64,000 bases of DNA. It comes from Oscarella lobularis. Lineage: Eukaryota > Porifera > Homoscleromorpha > Homosclerophorida > Oscarellidae. This document shows, piece after piece, positions 43,217-53,300 of this stretch. Each line of letters opens with the position of its first letter. Within the stretch, counting starts at the first letter, position 1. Location: contig NC_089188.1 in NCBI RefSeq assembly GCF_947507565.1, positions 992,001 to 1,056,000 of the forward strand. The letters run 5' to 3'. The translations under genes were made by a program, and so were the position numbers. The notes under the pieces are model-generated. The model was not told where the DNA came from and ran no database searches. It saw nothing but the letters and a program-made list of their open reading frames with translations.

Positions 43217-46056
43217 ATGTCGTCGAGAGTTCTCGTCTGCTTCGGCGAGGCTATGATACGCTACCAGCCCGTCGACGGGAAGAGCGCGGAGTCTCAACCG
43301 TAAAATAAACGTGGAAAACAGGCAGCCGAAAGTCGAAATGACTGTATTTCGCAGATCGCTGTTCTTGAGATCGGTCGGAGGAGACGAACTCAACGTGTGC
43401 GTAGCCCAAAGCAAGTTAGGAAGAAAAACTCGCTGGGTTAGCACATAATTAATGAGTCAGAGATGCGTAACAAAGCTAAATGGGCAGATTTCTGTTCTTC
43501 CCACCGGTCCCATGGGTCGAGTCATTACTGACTGCGAAAGTAAACACAATAATTTTCTAATTATTTTACCGAACATGACAGGAAATTTCCGTTACAGAAA
43601 ACGTCGATTTTTCTGACGTGGTCTTCGTAGATAATGCTGGTATTTTTAATTAAATAAATGATTAATTAATTAATTATTGTATGGCTGCTACCAAACTCAT
43701 TTAGACCTCGGCACTTATACCGTTCTTCCGGAACTCAAAACCGTTCACTACCAGAGAAGGTTCGCAGAGCACGCACACTCTTCGTACTTACACAACTGTC
43801 TTTAGGAATTCCGCTTTTGCAAAACACGATCCCTCCGTTTTCAATTGGACCGACTTGCTGTCAAAAACGGAAGAGATGTGGCTGCATATGACAGTATGAT
43901 CACCATGATGAAAGATTTCACTCTTATAGAGATTTGTTCTTTTTTCTCTAGGGCATAACTCCTATGATTTCTGAATTGGCTTTCGAGTCGTGGAACAAGG
44001 CTTTGAGTGAGGCTCATAGACGCAATATTCCTACGAGGTTTGCTCTTAGAGATATTGCTGTAAAATGTGTGGTACTCAATGTTTCTTTTCAGTCTCGACT
44101 TTAACCACAGAAAGCAATTGGGCACGTTGGAGAAACTGTGGAGCTACGTCAAACCTCATTTACCTCACCTACAGGTTGTGGTACTTTCGCTTTTGAGTAT
44201 GCAGGAGTTAGCGGATCTAGAAGGAGTGGTAAGTTCGTTTGGTTGGTATCTACGATTTCCTCTTTAGCGTTCCTTCTAGGTTCGGCCTCAATCAGACACG
44301 CCTGAATCGGATCCGGCTTGGCCGCGACTTATGCAGACGTTGAGGTCAAAATGGGAATTGAAGAGGTGGGAATAACCTATAAAAATAACGTATTTTTCGT
44401 GACGATTTTTCTAGACTTGCTTGCTGCTTCAAAGCCGTTGATAAGACCGGTTTGCAGACGCGTTGGAGCGGTGAGCAAAAGTCCCCAAGCTCAGACTTTT
44501 AAAAACACGCGGCGTTGCCGTGCGCAGTTCTTGCTACAGAATCAGGAACGTTCACGACTCACGGAACTCCGATTCTTCATCGTCCAGTCGACGCCCTGGG
44601 CGGCGGCAGCGCCTGGATGGCCGGTCTTCTCGACTCATTTATGGACGCAGGTCAGCTGAGACAGAGTTCCTAACCTTCGAAGATCAAGTCGCTTTCAGAT
44701 GTCAGCACAATGGATGTGACGTCGGCTCTGCGGCACGCCGATCTGCTGGCAGCACTTTGTCAAGAGACAGCGGGAGATCATTCCACCGTTACTCGCAGTC
44801 AACTATCTCAGGTACGACGCAGCTCTGCATGTCTGAGTAGGCGCATGGTTTTTGGCAGGTTGAAGAGCGTTTTGCCAAAAGAGCCGTTGATCTTGCGAAA
44901 TTGCAAATAAACTCGGAGAACGAAGCTCAAGTGAAATTCTTTCTAAAAACTGCCTCGCACGAATTTCATTGCCTACATATAGATTTGCTCCACTTTGCAG
45001 CATTTGCACGACGCTGGCGTCATTGCTATTCTGCGAGCCAAGAATCCTGACGTTGCCATTGAAAGAGTGCGTTTTCTTGCTGTTTGGCTCTGTTTTCTTG
45101 CTTTAACCGTCGCTCCTAGGGTCTTGAATTGGCGTCGATGGGCTGCCGAGCTTTGGAAATCACAACGGATGCGACCGACTGCGTTCGCGTCATTCAGAAA
45201 CTTCGGGACAAACTACCGAGTTCGTGTATACTCGGTGTTGGCACGGTGATGGAAGCAGAACAGGTAAACGCACGCTTTGGGGTATGTCTGTCGCGCTGGG
45301 GGAGACTGTCGTGGTGGTTAGGTGTCATCGTTTGCTGCACTTGGCGTCAAATTTGCCTTATCTCCCATTGCTCCTTCGGGCTTCATCAATGCTTGTCACA
45401 ACCAGTAGAGATAAAGTTGACATTTTTTGTACTATAGCTAAGCGTCTCTTTTAAGTGGCATTGTAGCTGTTCCGTCTGGGTTTACTTCAAACGAATTGTG
45501 GAGTCTCCATCAACAGGGTGCTCGAATGGTACAAGACAGATTGCTTAATTTAAAAATCGTTTTTGATATTTTGTGGAGCAGATTAAGTTGTTTTCTGCTC
45601 AGCAGTTTTCGCCTTCTCTTCTCAAATCTATGCTCAGTGAGTGAACGGTTCAACCGTATCAAAGAGCGTCAAAAGAATCTTATTTTCTAGGCGTCGGTCC
45701 TCTAAAGAATATGAATATTTCACCTAGCGGTGGCATAGGTGCGTACGTATATGCTCTAGCATTAGGCATACTGCCAAAAGGGTAACCAAACTGTCGTTTT
45801 TTCTAGGTCCGCACAATGCCCAGGATTGGTGGGATGCAGGCGCTCGAGTCTTGGCCATGGGCTCTAATTTAGTTGGAAAGGACATCAACTTCGCGGTGAA
45901 GCGTGTATTGTTTTGTATGAAGTTTTTCATGTTTTTCTGAATTTGCAGACGGGAAGCTCTGAATATGTCAAGGCTAGAGAAGACTGGGAAACAGTTGGAA
46001 GAGTTGCAGCAAAGAATCTATTCGAAACAGCAGCTCAAAGGTCAGGAAAAGCATGA
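43217..46056 (+). CDS. Fused 2-keto-3-deoxygluconate kinase and KDPG aldolase
   Basis: ATG 43217 starts MSSRVLVCFGEAMIRYQPVD, the N-terminus of a PfkB-family sugar kinase. Exons follow at 43217-43299, 43355-43436 (SVGGDELNVCVAQSKLGRKT), ~43488 onward (ISVLPTGPMGRVITDC), then NSAFAKHDPSVFNWTDLLSK, EEMWLHMTGITPMISELAFE, SLDFNHRKQLGTLEKLW and VDALGGGSAWMAGLLDSF. The last corresponds to the PfkB signature DTxGAGD, with Ser where the catalytic Asp is normally found. Without a stop, splicing continues into a KDPG aldolase (Eda) domain: HLHDAGVIAILRAKNPDVAI, LASMGCRALEITTDATD, LGVGTVMEAEQ, then IKLFSAQQF with the Schiff-base Lys, SPSGGI, and ARVLAMGSNLVGKDINF. The stop is at 46056. Together the two reactions would convert KDG to pyruvate and glyceraldehyde-3-phosphate. 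Confidence 0.85.
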
Positions 46057-46164
46057 AGGCAATTTACGCGGGGGAGATTTTTTGTACTCTTATTTCTGTA
46101 TGATGTGGAGCTGAAGTTTTTTATTATTTCCAACTGAATACACAGTACCTTCATGCAGAGGATC

Positions 46165-46264
46165 GCGTTGTCGAACATTCAACCGATCCACAACACAAAA
46201 TGCCCAAATACGTCGTCTTTGACAAGACCAACCTCTTCGTCTTCCAGCCTCTGTCGGAAACGTA
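46165..46264 (+). pseudogene. Orphan fragment of an LSM14-like domain
   Basis: The plus strand reads MPKYVVFDKTNLFVFQPLSE, then a stop. This matches VKYAVFDKADLVVFQPLSEK at the end of the LSM14-like domain of the family at 2.7-22 kb. No other part of that gene is visible nearby. It is more diverged than the tandem copies, so it is probably an older relic. Confidence 0.65.
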
Positions 46265-46617
46265 ACGGTACGAAAATGCATCTCTTGTAGCCTTGCCGAG
46301 GTCTGCAATTTGCACGTTAGGCAGGTCTGAAAACGCCTTAGATATGTATGCAATGGATCACGTGAGCCGAGTCGTGACCAAGAGAGAGCAGCCGGCCGAG
46401 AGCTCCTACTTACTATGGGGAATAGTGTTGACGGAGATGGCCAAAGACCCGCGGTCCGGCCCCGCTCTCTTACTACGGGGAATACCATTGACGCTAACGG
46501 TTATTCCTTTGCTGCTAGACTTTTCTAACGATTACGCTTCCTACTAGCCTTTCTTTCTGCTGTCGAAGAAGGAGATAAAAAAAGTGTGTATTTATGTATT
46601 CGACACTATCCGGAAAA
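46265..46617. other. Intergenic stretch with a short direct repeat
   Basis: A pair of ~25-bp similar units (CTCCTACTTACTATGGGGAAT / CTCTCTTACTACGGGGAATA) occurs at about 46405 and 46465. No gene is seen. Confidence 0.4.
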
Positions 46618-47695
46618 ATGGAAGACAGCGAGAAATCGGGTGCGACGGGTAGTGTTGAGTCAGAAAGTCAAAACTATCTCACGGCGTATTTAGCGTGGAG
46701 AAAGTTGCCTTCATTTGGCACGTGACGCTGAAATAGCAGATCTTTTGTTTTTAGCTGGAGCAGACATAGAAGCTCTTGATGGAGTATTGATTTATTAGCC
46801 GCCACTAATCATGATTAAAATCATGACTAAATGATTAATAGGAGAGAATGACGCCCTTTCATAAAGCTGTTCAGAAAGGAAATAGAGAAATGATGGAAGC
46901 TTTGATTGCAAATGGATGCAATATTCATGCAAAGGGCGCCGTATGTAAAACTATCATCGTGGGGCTGTTATTAATGAGATGCTTATAGTTTGGTGAAGCA
47001 TTGGCATATGCAAGTCATTTGGAAATTATTAAACGACTCATTGAATTGGGAATGGACGTCAATCATAAATCAAATTGGGTATTCAATTTAACGTTTGATT
47101 AGTGGCCACATCCACAAATATCAGCGCCGGTTTTGATGAATAGAGTACTATACATCTCATTGTGCTACCGTAAATACTTTCTGAATGTTAGACTGCCTCA
47201 AGCAAAGTATTCTGGGCGAGGCAATCAAAATTAAATAGTTGTGGCTGTGGCTTCTACAAAGAATCATACAATATTTCAGTACAACGATTTTTAGAGGGGC
47301 AACACTTCACTTCTTTGGGCATGTTGGGATAATCAAGTCGAAATTGCGGAATATTTGCTCTCAGTTGGAGCAGATATTGAAGCTGTCAATGACGTATTGA
47401 TTTATTAGCAATATATAATTATAACAGAATTTTATAGAAGGGGAGAACGCCGTTTTTGCAAGCCATTTACTTTGGACATGAAAGAGTGATGAATCTTCTA
47501 ATTGTAAACGGGAGCAATATTTATGCAAAGGACAATGTGAGACACTACGAAAGACAGTTTAGCTTTTAATCTTTGAGTGATTTAGGAAAACAGAGGAGCC
47601 ATTGAAATTGCTGATTCTGAAAATCGCCTTACACTGAAGGAAAAAGTCGTGAAGATTTTCAGCGAACGAGAGGAAAGCATAGATGAAATTTTGTG
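46618..47695 (+). CDS. Ankyrin-repeat protein
   Basis: Each repeat is largely one exon: GESCLHLARDAEIADLLFLA plus GADIEALDG (~46700-46785), MTPFHKAVQKGNREMMEALI (~46848-46940), FGEALAYASHLEIIKRLIEL plus GMDVNHKSN (~46990-47080), NTSLLWACWDNQVEIAEYLL plus SVGADIEAVND (~47300-47395), TPFLQAIYFGHERVMNLLIV (~47445-47535), and ENRGAIEIADSENRLTLKEK to a stop at 47695. The start is uncertain: ATG 46618 (MEDSEKSGATG..) is plausible but the first splice is unclear. It lies directly upstream of a coiled-coil kinase gene on the same strand. The two could be one ankyrin-kinase gene if the stop at 47695 is spliced out. Confidence 0.7.
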
Positions 47696-48195
47696 ACGTG
47701 TGATAAGAGTTTTCTTATAAGTAGGCTGCTTTTTCCACAAACAAAGCTGTTACAGCGGATGAAAAAGAGGAGATAATTTCACAACGTGAAGTAAATGTAG
47801 GCATACGTCTTCATAATATAAAACATAAAAACTATTACATTGTGGTTGTAAGCAAGCGAGAGGTAGAGGAATTGACGAACGATATAAAATCGTTCTTCTA
47901 TCTATAACATCGTTTCTAATGGGGGCCCAAGACCTTGACACTTCTGAGGACATTTAGGTGCACGTCAAAAACGGACGAAAAAGCATTTACAAACCAATTG
48001 ATCGTCCTGAAACATCGACTAATGTAGAATCAAACTGTTAGCAGATAAATAGATTAGTAAGAGGAAGTTGTACGTGAGTCGGTGACCTAAAGAAAGGACT
48101 GTCGTTTCAATTAATTAATGTGGGCACATTTCGGGACACATTGTCGAACGAAGGTCCTGCTTGCTGAAAGTCAATAAGAGTGGTTGTTTTCTAGG

Positions 48196-49949
48196 CAGAA
48201 GAGACGACTTCGACAGAAGATTCAGAGCCCTATCGTTCTTCACCCACATTGCATTTGTATCAGACTGAAGAACCCGAAGACGCTTCTCGCTTGGAAGAAG
48301 AGACCATTGACGTGTCTCAACAGGTCAGTATAAAGATATTTAATGTGAACCAGTGTTTACAATTTATTAGCTTGTTTGTGAGCTGCAAAGTCGCCTTGAT
48401 AAGTCAGAAAAAGAGAGAAATGCTGCTTGTGCTGAGAAGGAACGTCTCGTGCAAGATCTCCGCGCCTCTCAACAGGTAAGTAGCTGTGGTAGTGCTGCAG
48501 AGTAAATATTTTATGTATTGCTGTAGCTCGTTCGCGAGTTTCAGCGTCGCCTAGAAGAGGAAAGAGATTCTGCCCGCACATCTGAACAAGTTAGTTTGCA
48601 AACGCTAGTGTTGAGTGAACATTAGGTTACCGTGCGGCTCGTTCTAAAGCTGCAACACCGTCTCGATACGGAGAGAGCTTCTGCTCGAGCGAAAGAGAGA
48701 CATCTCACTGAGAATCTTCACTCTTTTCAGCAGGTTGGTGGGATTGATGTTGGTGAAGAGATTCTGTCCAATATTGCATTAGCTCGTTCGTGATCTGCAA
48801 AAAGAGAAAGACGCAATTCTTTTGGAACACAAAAACGAAATGGAACAAGTGCAAAAGGCTATTCAGTACCTCCGTGATCGATGTGCTCAAGCAGAAACGG
48901 ATCTCAGTAAGAGATCAAAGGGTTAGTACGACTCACAGACTATGATCCGGCCTTTATAGACGAACGTTGCGCTCAGCTGGAGGAAGAACGCGACGAGGCA
49001 AGACTCGTTGCCCAAGAAGCGCAAAGAAATTTGAGCAAATACGAAAGTGTACCTCTAATTTCGTCGGCCGACGTTGACGTGCAAGACGTCAAACTCGGCG
49101 GGGGATCGCACGGAGGTGAGTAGAAGGATCTATGCTTTGATTAATTGTTTATTTTCAATGTAAGACGTTCGTGTGGGTCGTTGGCGTGGCTGCAACGTGG
49201 CTGTCAAAACGTTCTACGATTTTCTTCGCGTTGATGTTTATATTCGCCGATTGGAACAAGAAATTTCAATCTGCAGTCAAGTTCGTCATCCTAACGTCGT
49301 CTCTTTGCTTGGCGTCATCACTCAAGATGACATTCCTCTGAGAATCATATCAGAACTACTCGAAGCATCTCTTTCTGATATCATTGTCGCCGCTGACAGA
49401 CGTCTATTTCTGCGAGAGCAAGTCGACGTCGCAGTGGGCTGCTCGTCTGGAATCTGTTATCTTCATGGTCTTGACATTCTTCACGGAGACATTCGATCGA
49501 CGAATGTCGTCGTCACGTCAGTAATGGAAGCGAAAGTCTGCGATTTGGGAGCGGCTCGTTTTGCTGAGGTCTCCAGTCTGTCAGCTGGGCCGATGAGTCC
49601 TGATTACGTCGCTCCGGAAAGGCTCAAACCGGGTCAGCACAACACAAAAATGGCTGACATCTATAGCCTCGGCGTGACATTCATCGAATTGATGACGGGA
49701 GAGCAACCGGCGACAACAAAGAGAATGGCGCAAGGAACAAGTGTGCGTCATCGTATCATCAAGCGTCTTTGTCTACAGATGGTCGGTGTCAATCGCCTAA
49801 AGAGGCCTTCAGCAGGAGAATGCTTGGCCAGATTGGAAGACATTCAGAAATCTGACGAGGAATACAAAAGGTGTCCAGCGAAGAGAATGGTGAAAGGTAA
49901 GATGCATGGAGGAGAGAAAGTGGAGCTGCTCGCTGAGCGGTGGAACTAA
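48196..49949 (+). CDS. Coiled-coil tyrosine-kinase-like (TKL) protein kinase
   Basis: Several small exons encode heptad-type coiled coil, each ending in a Gln pair before the donor: LVCELQSRLDKSEKERNAAC, LVREFQRRLEEERDSARTSE, LKLQHRLDTERASARAKERH and LVRDLQKEKDAILLEHKNEM. The kinase domain begins near 49080: DVKLGGGSHGDVRVGRW (Gly-rich loop) and CNVAVKTFYDF (VAVK lysine). It continues RHPNVVSLLGVI, HGDIRSTNVVV (catalytic loop; HGD in place of HRD, catalytic Asp kept), VCDLGAARF (DLG in place of DFG), YVAPERLKPGQHNTKMADIY and SLGVTFIELMTGEQPA. All residues needed for phosphotransfer are present. Ser/Thr specificity is expected of TKL members. The 5' end is not fixed; coding may begin upstream of 48196. 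Confidence 0.8.
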
Positions 49950-50154
49950 ATTTTATAAATTTCATTTCAATCGCCACCCATGCTATCATTACGTACATAC
50001 CGGTAGATCTACAGTACATGTATCTATCACAGCCTAGTGTACATACGGCCCTGATTGGCAGTTCTCTCTGAGCACAGTAGGACCTCGCTTTCTATAGCGG
50101 TTGCCCTCGGAACGAGATTTTTTGACTATTTTATAGAGTTGTAGCCCCGTTGTG

Positions 50155-50439
50155 CTAAGTCCTTTCTATATAATTGAATTGATAAATACTCAGACGGAGA
50201 TTACACCCAAAACATGTAGGAGGCATTCTGGAGTAATCAGTGGAGAGTGATTTCGGAACTGGCGGCAGGTTTTCTCCCGTTACATGACTTAGGACAGTCT
50301 CACTGTCATCGTCTGGATCGTCAAACGCCTTCAACAAGACGAAGCGGTTTTCAGCAAAGTTCTTCGCCACGGTAAGACCTTCCTCAACCACGGGGCTCTG
50401 CGAGAAAGCGCTGAGAGCTAGTTGCGACGCAAGGTTCAT
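50155..50439 (-). pseudogene. End-joined remnant of the second HExxH-family gene
   Basis: The first ~80 codons (MNLASQLALSAFSQSPVVEE..) match the genes at 51.9 and 54.9 kb. At about 50205 the sequence jumps to the genes' 3' end (TAATCTCCGTCTGAGTATT), so everything in between, including the HExxH motif, is missing. It faces the decayed GT31 copy exactly as the intact pairs do. Confidence 0.85.
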
Positions 50440-50525
50440 AGTAGGAGTGAGACTATCCGGGCTTCACACCTAACGGAAGTCAGAGGAAGGCTTCTATTTT
50501 CGGTCGACCGCCGCTGTCGTCCAGT

Positions 50526-51757
50526 ATGTACAACAAGAAAGCTGTTGCCCTAGGCATAGTGACGGTTCTTGGAACATGTCAATTCGTCTTTTATCTTCGA
50601 TACGCGTCGCGTGCCCGATCTCCCAATTTAAACTCCCATGGACTTCAGAGGCCACGAACGAAACGGATCCGGTCGTCGCCTTACCGTCCAGAACGCATCA
50701 CGTTCTCGGTCTTGTCCCACAAGAGCCGAGAACTGAAACAAAGGGGCCCCCTGTGATCACGCATCGCGAGAAAACTCCAAATCCTTCTCCGGATCCTCCT
50801 TGCCCTACGTTGTCTCTTCCACTGAAAGAGCTCTATCCCGACGTTCCGCCGCCGTGTCGAGACGCGAGCGGTTTCGCCAGTTCGCCGGCATTTTGTCCAC
50901 AAAAGACGAAAACGAAGAAGTCGTCGCTCCTCATCGTCGTAATGTCGGCAGCGTCGAATTTCGCCCCGCGTCACATGGCGAGAAATCTGTGGCTCCGATC
51001 CCGATTCAAAATGAAGGCCGACTTCGTCGCATCGATCGCATCCGTGGAAATATCTGTTTCTCGTCGGAAAACCGAATGCGAAGACAAAGGAGAAGAGCGT
51101 CGCCTTGCAGCGCAGCATCGCCGCCGAATCGTGCCATTTCTTCGACATACTCCAAGTGGACGTCGTGGAAAACTACTACAATTTGACGGCGAAAAAGATG
51201 GCCGCGTTCGACTACGTCCTTCGAAATGCATCGATTTCGATATTCTTCTCAAAACCGACGACGATTGTTTCGTCAACGTTCAGTTGACTCTAGAATGGCT
51301 TGACAGTGTGACGTCAAAGGCTTATGCTTGTGCTGTTCGAGGAGCAAAGAATCGGACCGGAAAATATTTATTGGGTGGTACGTGCGCGATACGCAGTCCG
51401 CCTATACGAAATCCGCGGCACAAATGGTACTTATCTCCTCAGGACTATCCGGATAAACAGTTTCCGCCCTTTTGTTACGGCCCGGGGTATTTTCTTTCGT
51501 ATGATCTCGTCAGGGCCATTTCGTCTTTCAAGGGTAAAGATCGGATGGAGAGTTTTCGACTTGAAGACGTTCACACGGGAATTCTTCTCAAAAAGACGCT
51601 TCTCATGCCGTCGAATTGCTTGTCTCACGCGCATCGCGTTCTAAATAGGGATGGACGTTGTTCGAGAGGCGAGTTTCCGTTCGTGGTAATGGGCCGATCG
51701 CTTGAGCGGCTGAAATATCTATACGACGCCTTTATGCAATATCCGACGTGCAGATGA
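50526..51757 (+). pseudogene. GT31 beta-1,3-galactosyltransferase-like gene, copy A (frameshifted)
   Basis: It has the same start as the intact copies (MYNKKAVALGIVTVLGTCQF..). Compared with copies B and C it carries a ~5-base insertion near 50625, a 4-base insertion near 51035 and a 1-base loss near 51228. The last two nearly cancel, so the DDD-containing C-terminal half (KTDDDCFVNVQLTLEW..) is back in an open frame. About 65 residues of the N-terminal catalytic region are out of frame. It is therefore probably inactive. Confidence 0.8.
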
Positions 51758-51930
51758 GCAAGTCATTTGTCTTTTAGAAATCGCTGTTTTCTATTCACTC
51801 TTTTAAAACTACGCGGGCCTCACATCTAACCTGCGTGACGTGGCGTGAGTACGAGAGTCACAAAGACAAAATATTTTTTGGAGCATATGTATAAATACGT
51901 CTCAACACTCGTCTCAGCTAACATCAATAC
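51758..51930. other. Short shared 3' flank between tail-to-tail genes
   Basis: The interval (CTACGCGGGCCTCACATCTA.., ..TGTATAAATACGTCTCAACA..) is repeated at 54750-54872, where an additional ~230 bp (54540-54740) are present. That extra part resembles the region after copy C at ~57530-57730. Confidence 0.6.
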
Positions 51931-53178
51931 TCAGACGGAGATTACAACTTCTGTTTCTCTAAAAGCGTCCAGTCCCACATGAACGATGACAGTCACTTTA
52001 CTGAAATCTTCCGTGCCTTCAAAGAGCTGGTCGACCTTCAATTTGACCATTCGTCCAGGACGTATATATTCGGTAGGTCTTGTAGCGCCGAGTTGACATC
52101 CTAGAGGGCGCCCCTTCCTGCGCAGATTCAGTCCGTCTGCATGTGCCTCAAGAACGATGAACAAGGGCTTCATAGACGAATCTTGAACTTCAACGCAAAA
52201 TTCATTTTCCCTATCAGAAGTTAGAATTATGGCCTCCGGTATACGTTCGGAAAATTCGTCATCATCTGATTCGTCGGATTCAAAAGAAGATGAATCTTCA
52301 TCGCCAATATGAGAGCGTGATTTTGCTGAGTCACTATCGTCGTCGAAGAAGGCTTTCTTTATTTTCTTGCGCTTTCCTCGGCCATATTCCGCATCTGGGC
52401 CATTTTCTTCAAGTGCCAGCGACTTTATAACCTCAGCGTAAAGAGATTTTGTATCGTCGAAACCATAAAGAAGCTCGCCCGTCAAGATTCTTTCGAGAAG
52501 AGAAATGTATTGTTCTGTCACGTAGACCGATCTTGGTCGGTTTTTAACGCTTTCACGGATACGCTGAGGAAGCTGAAGGTAAACGTTGACCCGATTCCGT
52601 CCTCCAACAGCAATTTCATACGAATGAAATCTCTTTGATACCTCAATTTGCAAACAGCCGCCAAAGAGTTTCTCCTCAGCATAATAGTCTGACTCTACTT
52701 GTTGAGACCAGCTGGCTTTTAACGTTATTGGACTATGCTTTCTTTCTGACGCGAAATCCTTCACAAGAAAGCGGTGTACTTTGTTGTGCATCAACTCGTG
52801 GATGTAACTGCAGGCAATGAGGCAACGGTATGCTCGACGTCGAAGATCATCGTGCGGATAGGCAGCCGCCTCTTTCACTCGAGAAGCAAAAGCTTTCTCA
52901 ATGACCACGCCTCCTTCAGCGGTAGTCGGCATTTCATACACGTGCTCGAAGCTCGGTTCCGGCACCCAAAACATGTAGGAGGCATTCGACGAATCCCCTG
53001 AGTAATCGGTGGAGAGTAATTTCACTGGCGGCAGCTTTTCTCCGTGACTTAGGACAGTGTCAAACGCCTTCAACAAGATGAAGCGGTTTTCAGCAAAGTT
53101 CTTCGCCACGGTAAGACCTTCCTCAACCACGGGGCTCTGTGAGAAAGCGCTGAGAGCTAGTTGGGACGCAAGGTTCAT
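51931..53178 (-). CDS. HExxH metallopeptidase-like protein, second branch, copy 1 (415 aa)
   Basis: This is a single exon from ATG 53178. Residues ~125-140 read CSYIHELMHNKVHRFLVKDF, an HExxH motif. QVESDYYAEEKLFGGCLQIE follows ~37 residues on, with the Glu placed as a third zinc ligand. Then come YISLLERILTGEL, a basic stretch (GRGKRKKIKKAFF) that may be a nuclear localisation signal, and a long acidic Asp/Ser/Glu tract. The C-terminal beta-rich domain follows (EFCVEVQDSSMKPLFIVLEA.., ..VTVIVHVGLDAFRETEVVIS). The layout and several motifs match the 8.2-kb gene (MVYLHELAHYKVARYLM; LVEHIERILSGDI; SFLVIVSVGKAQE), so both belong to one family. It lies head-to-head with GT31 copy B. Confidence 0.8.
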   Translation of the reverse strand: MNLASQLALSAFSQSPVVEEGLTVAKNFAENRFILLKAFDTVLSHGEKLPPVKLLSTDYSGDSSNASYMFWVPEPSFEHVYEMPTTAEGGVVIEKAFASRVKEAAAYPHDDLRRRAYRCLIACSYIHELMHNKVHRFLVKDFASERKHSPITLKASWSQQVESDYYAEEKLFGGCLQIEVSKRFHSYEIAVGGRNRVNVYLQLPQRIRESVKNRPRSVYVTEQYISLLERILTGELLYGFDDTKSLYAEVIKSLALEENGPDAEYGRGKRKKIKKAFFDDDSDSAKSRSHIGDEDSSSFESDESDDDEFSERIPEAIILTSDRENEFCVEVQDSSMKPLFIVLEAHADGLNLRRKGRPLGCQLGATRPTEYIRPGRMVKLKVDQLFEGTEDFSKVTVIVHVGLDAFRETEVVISV

Positions 53179-53300
53179 AGATGAACTGATGAACTCGGGG
53201 AAACAAGTGCAGAGATGTGTAGGAGTGAGACTATCCGGGCTTCACACCTACGGAAGTCAGAGGAAGGCTTCTATTTTCGGCCGCTTTCGTCCAGTACTGT
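53179..53300. promoter_or_regulatory. 122-bp divergent promoter of HExxH/GT31 pair
   Basis: The start codons at 53178 (minus) and 53301 (plus) are 122 bases apart. The same region of 109 bases separates the next pair (56127-56235), and a related one lies at 50440-50525. The GCTTCACACCTACGGAAGTC segment is conserved in all three. Confidence 0.65.
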
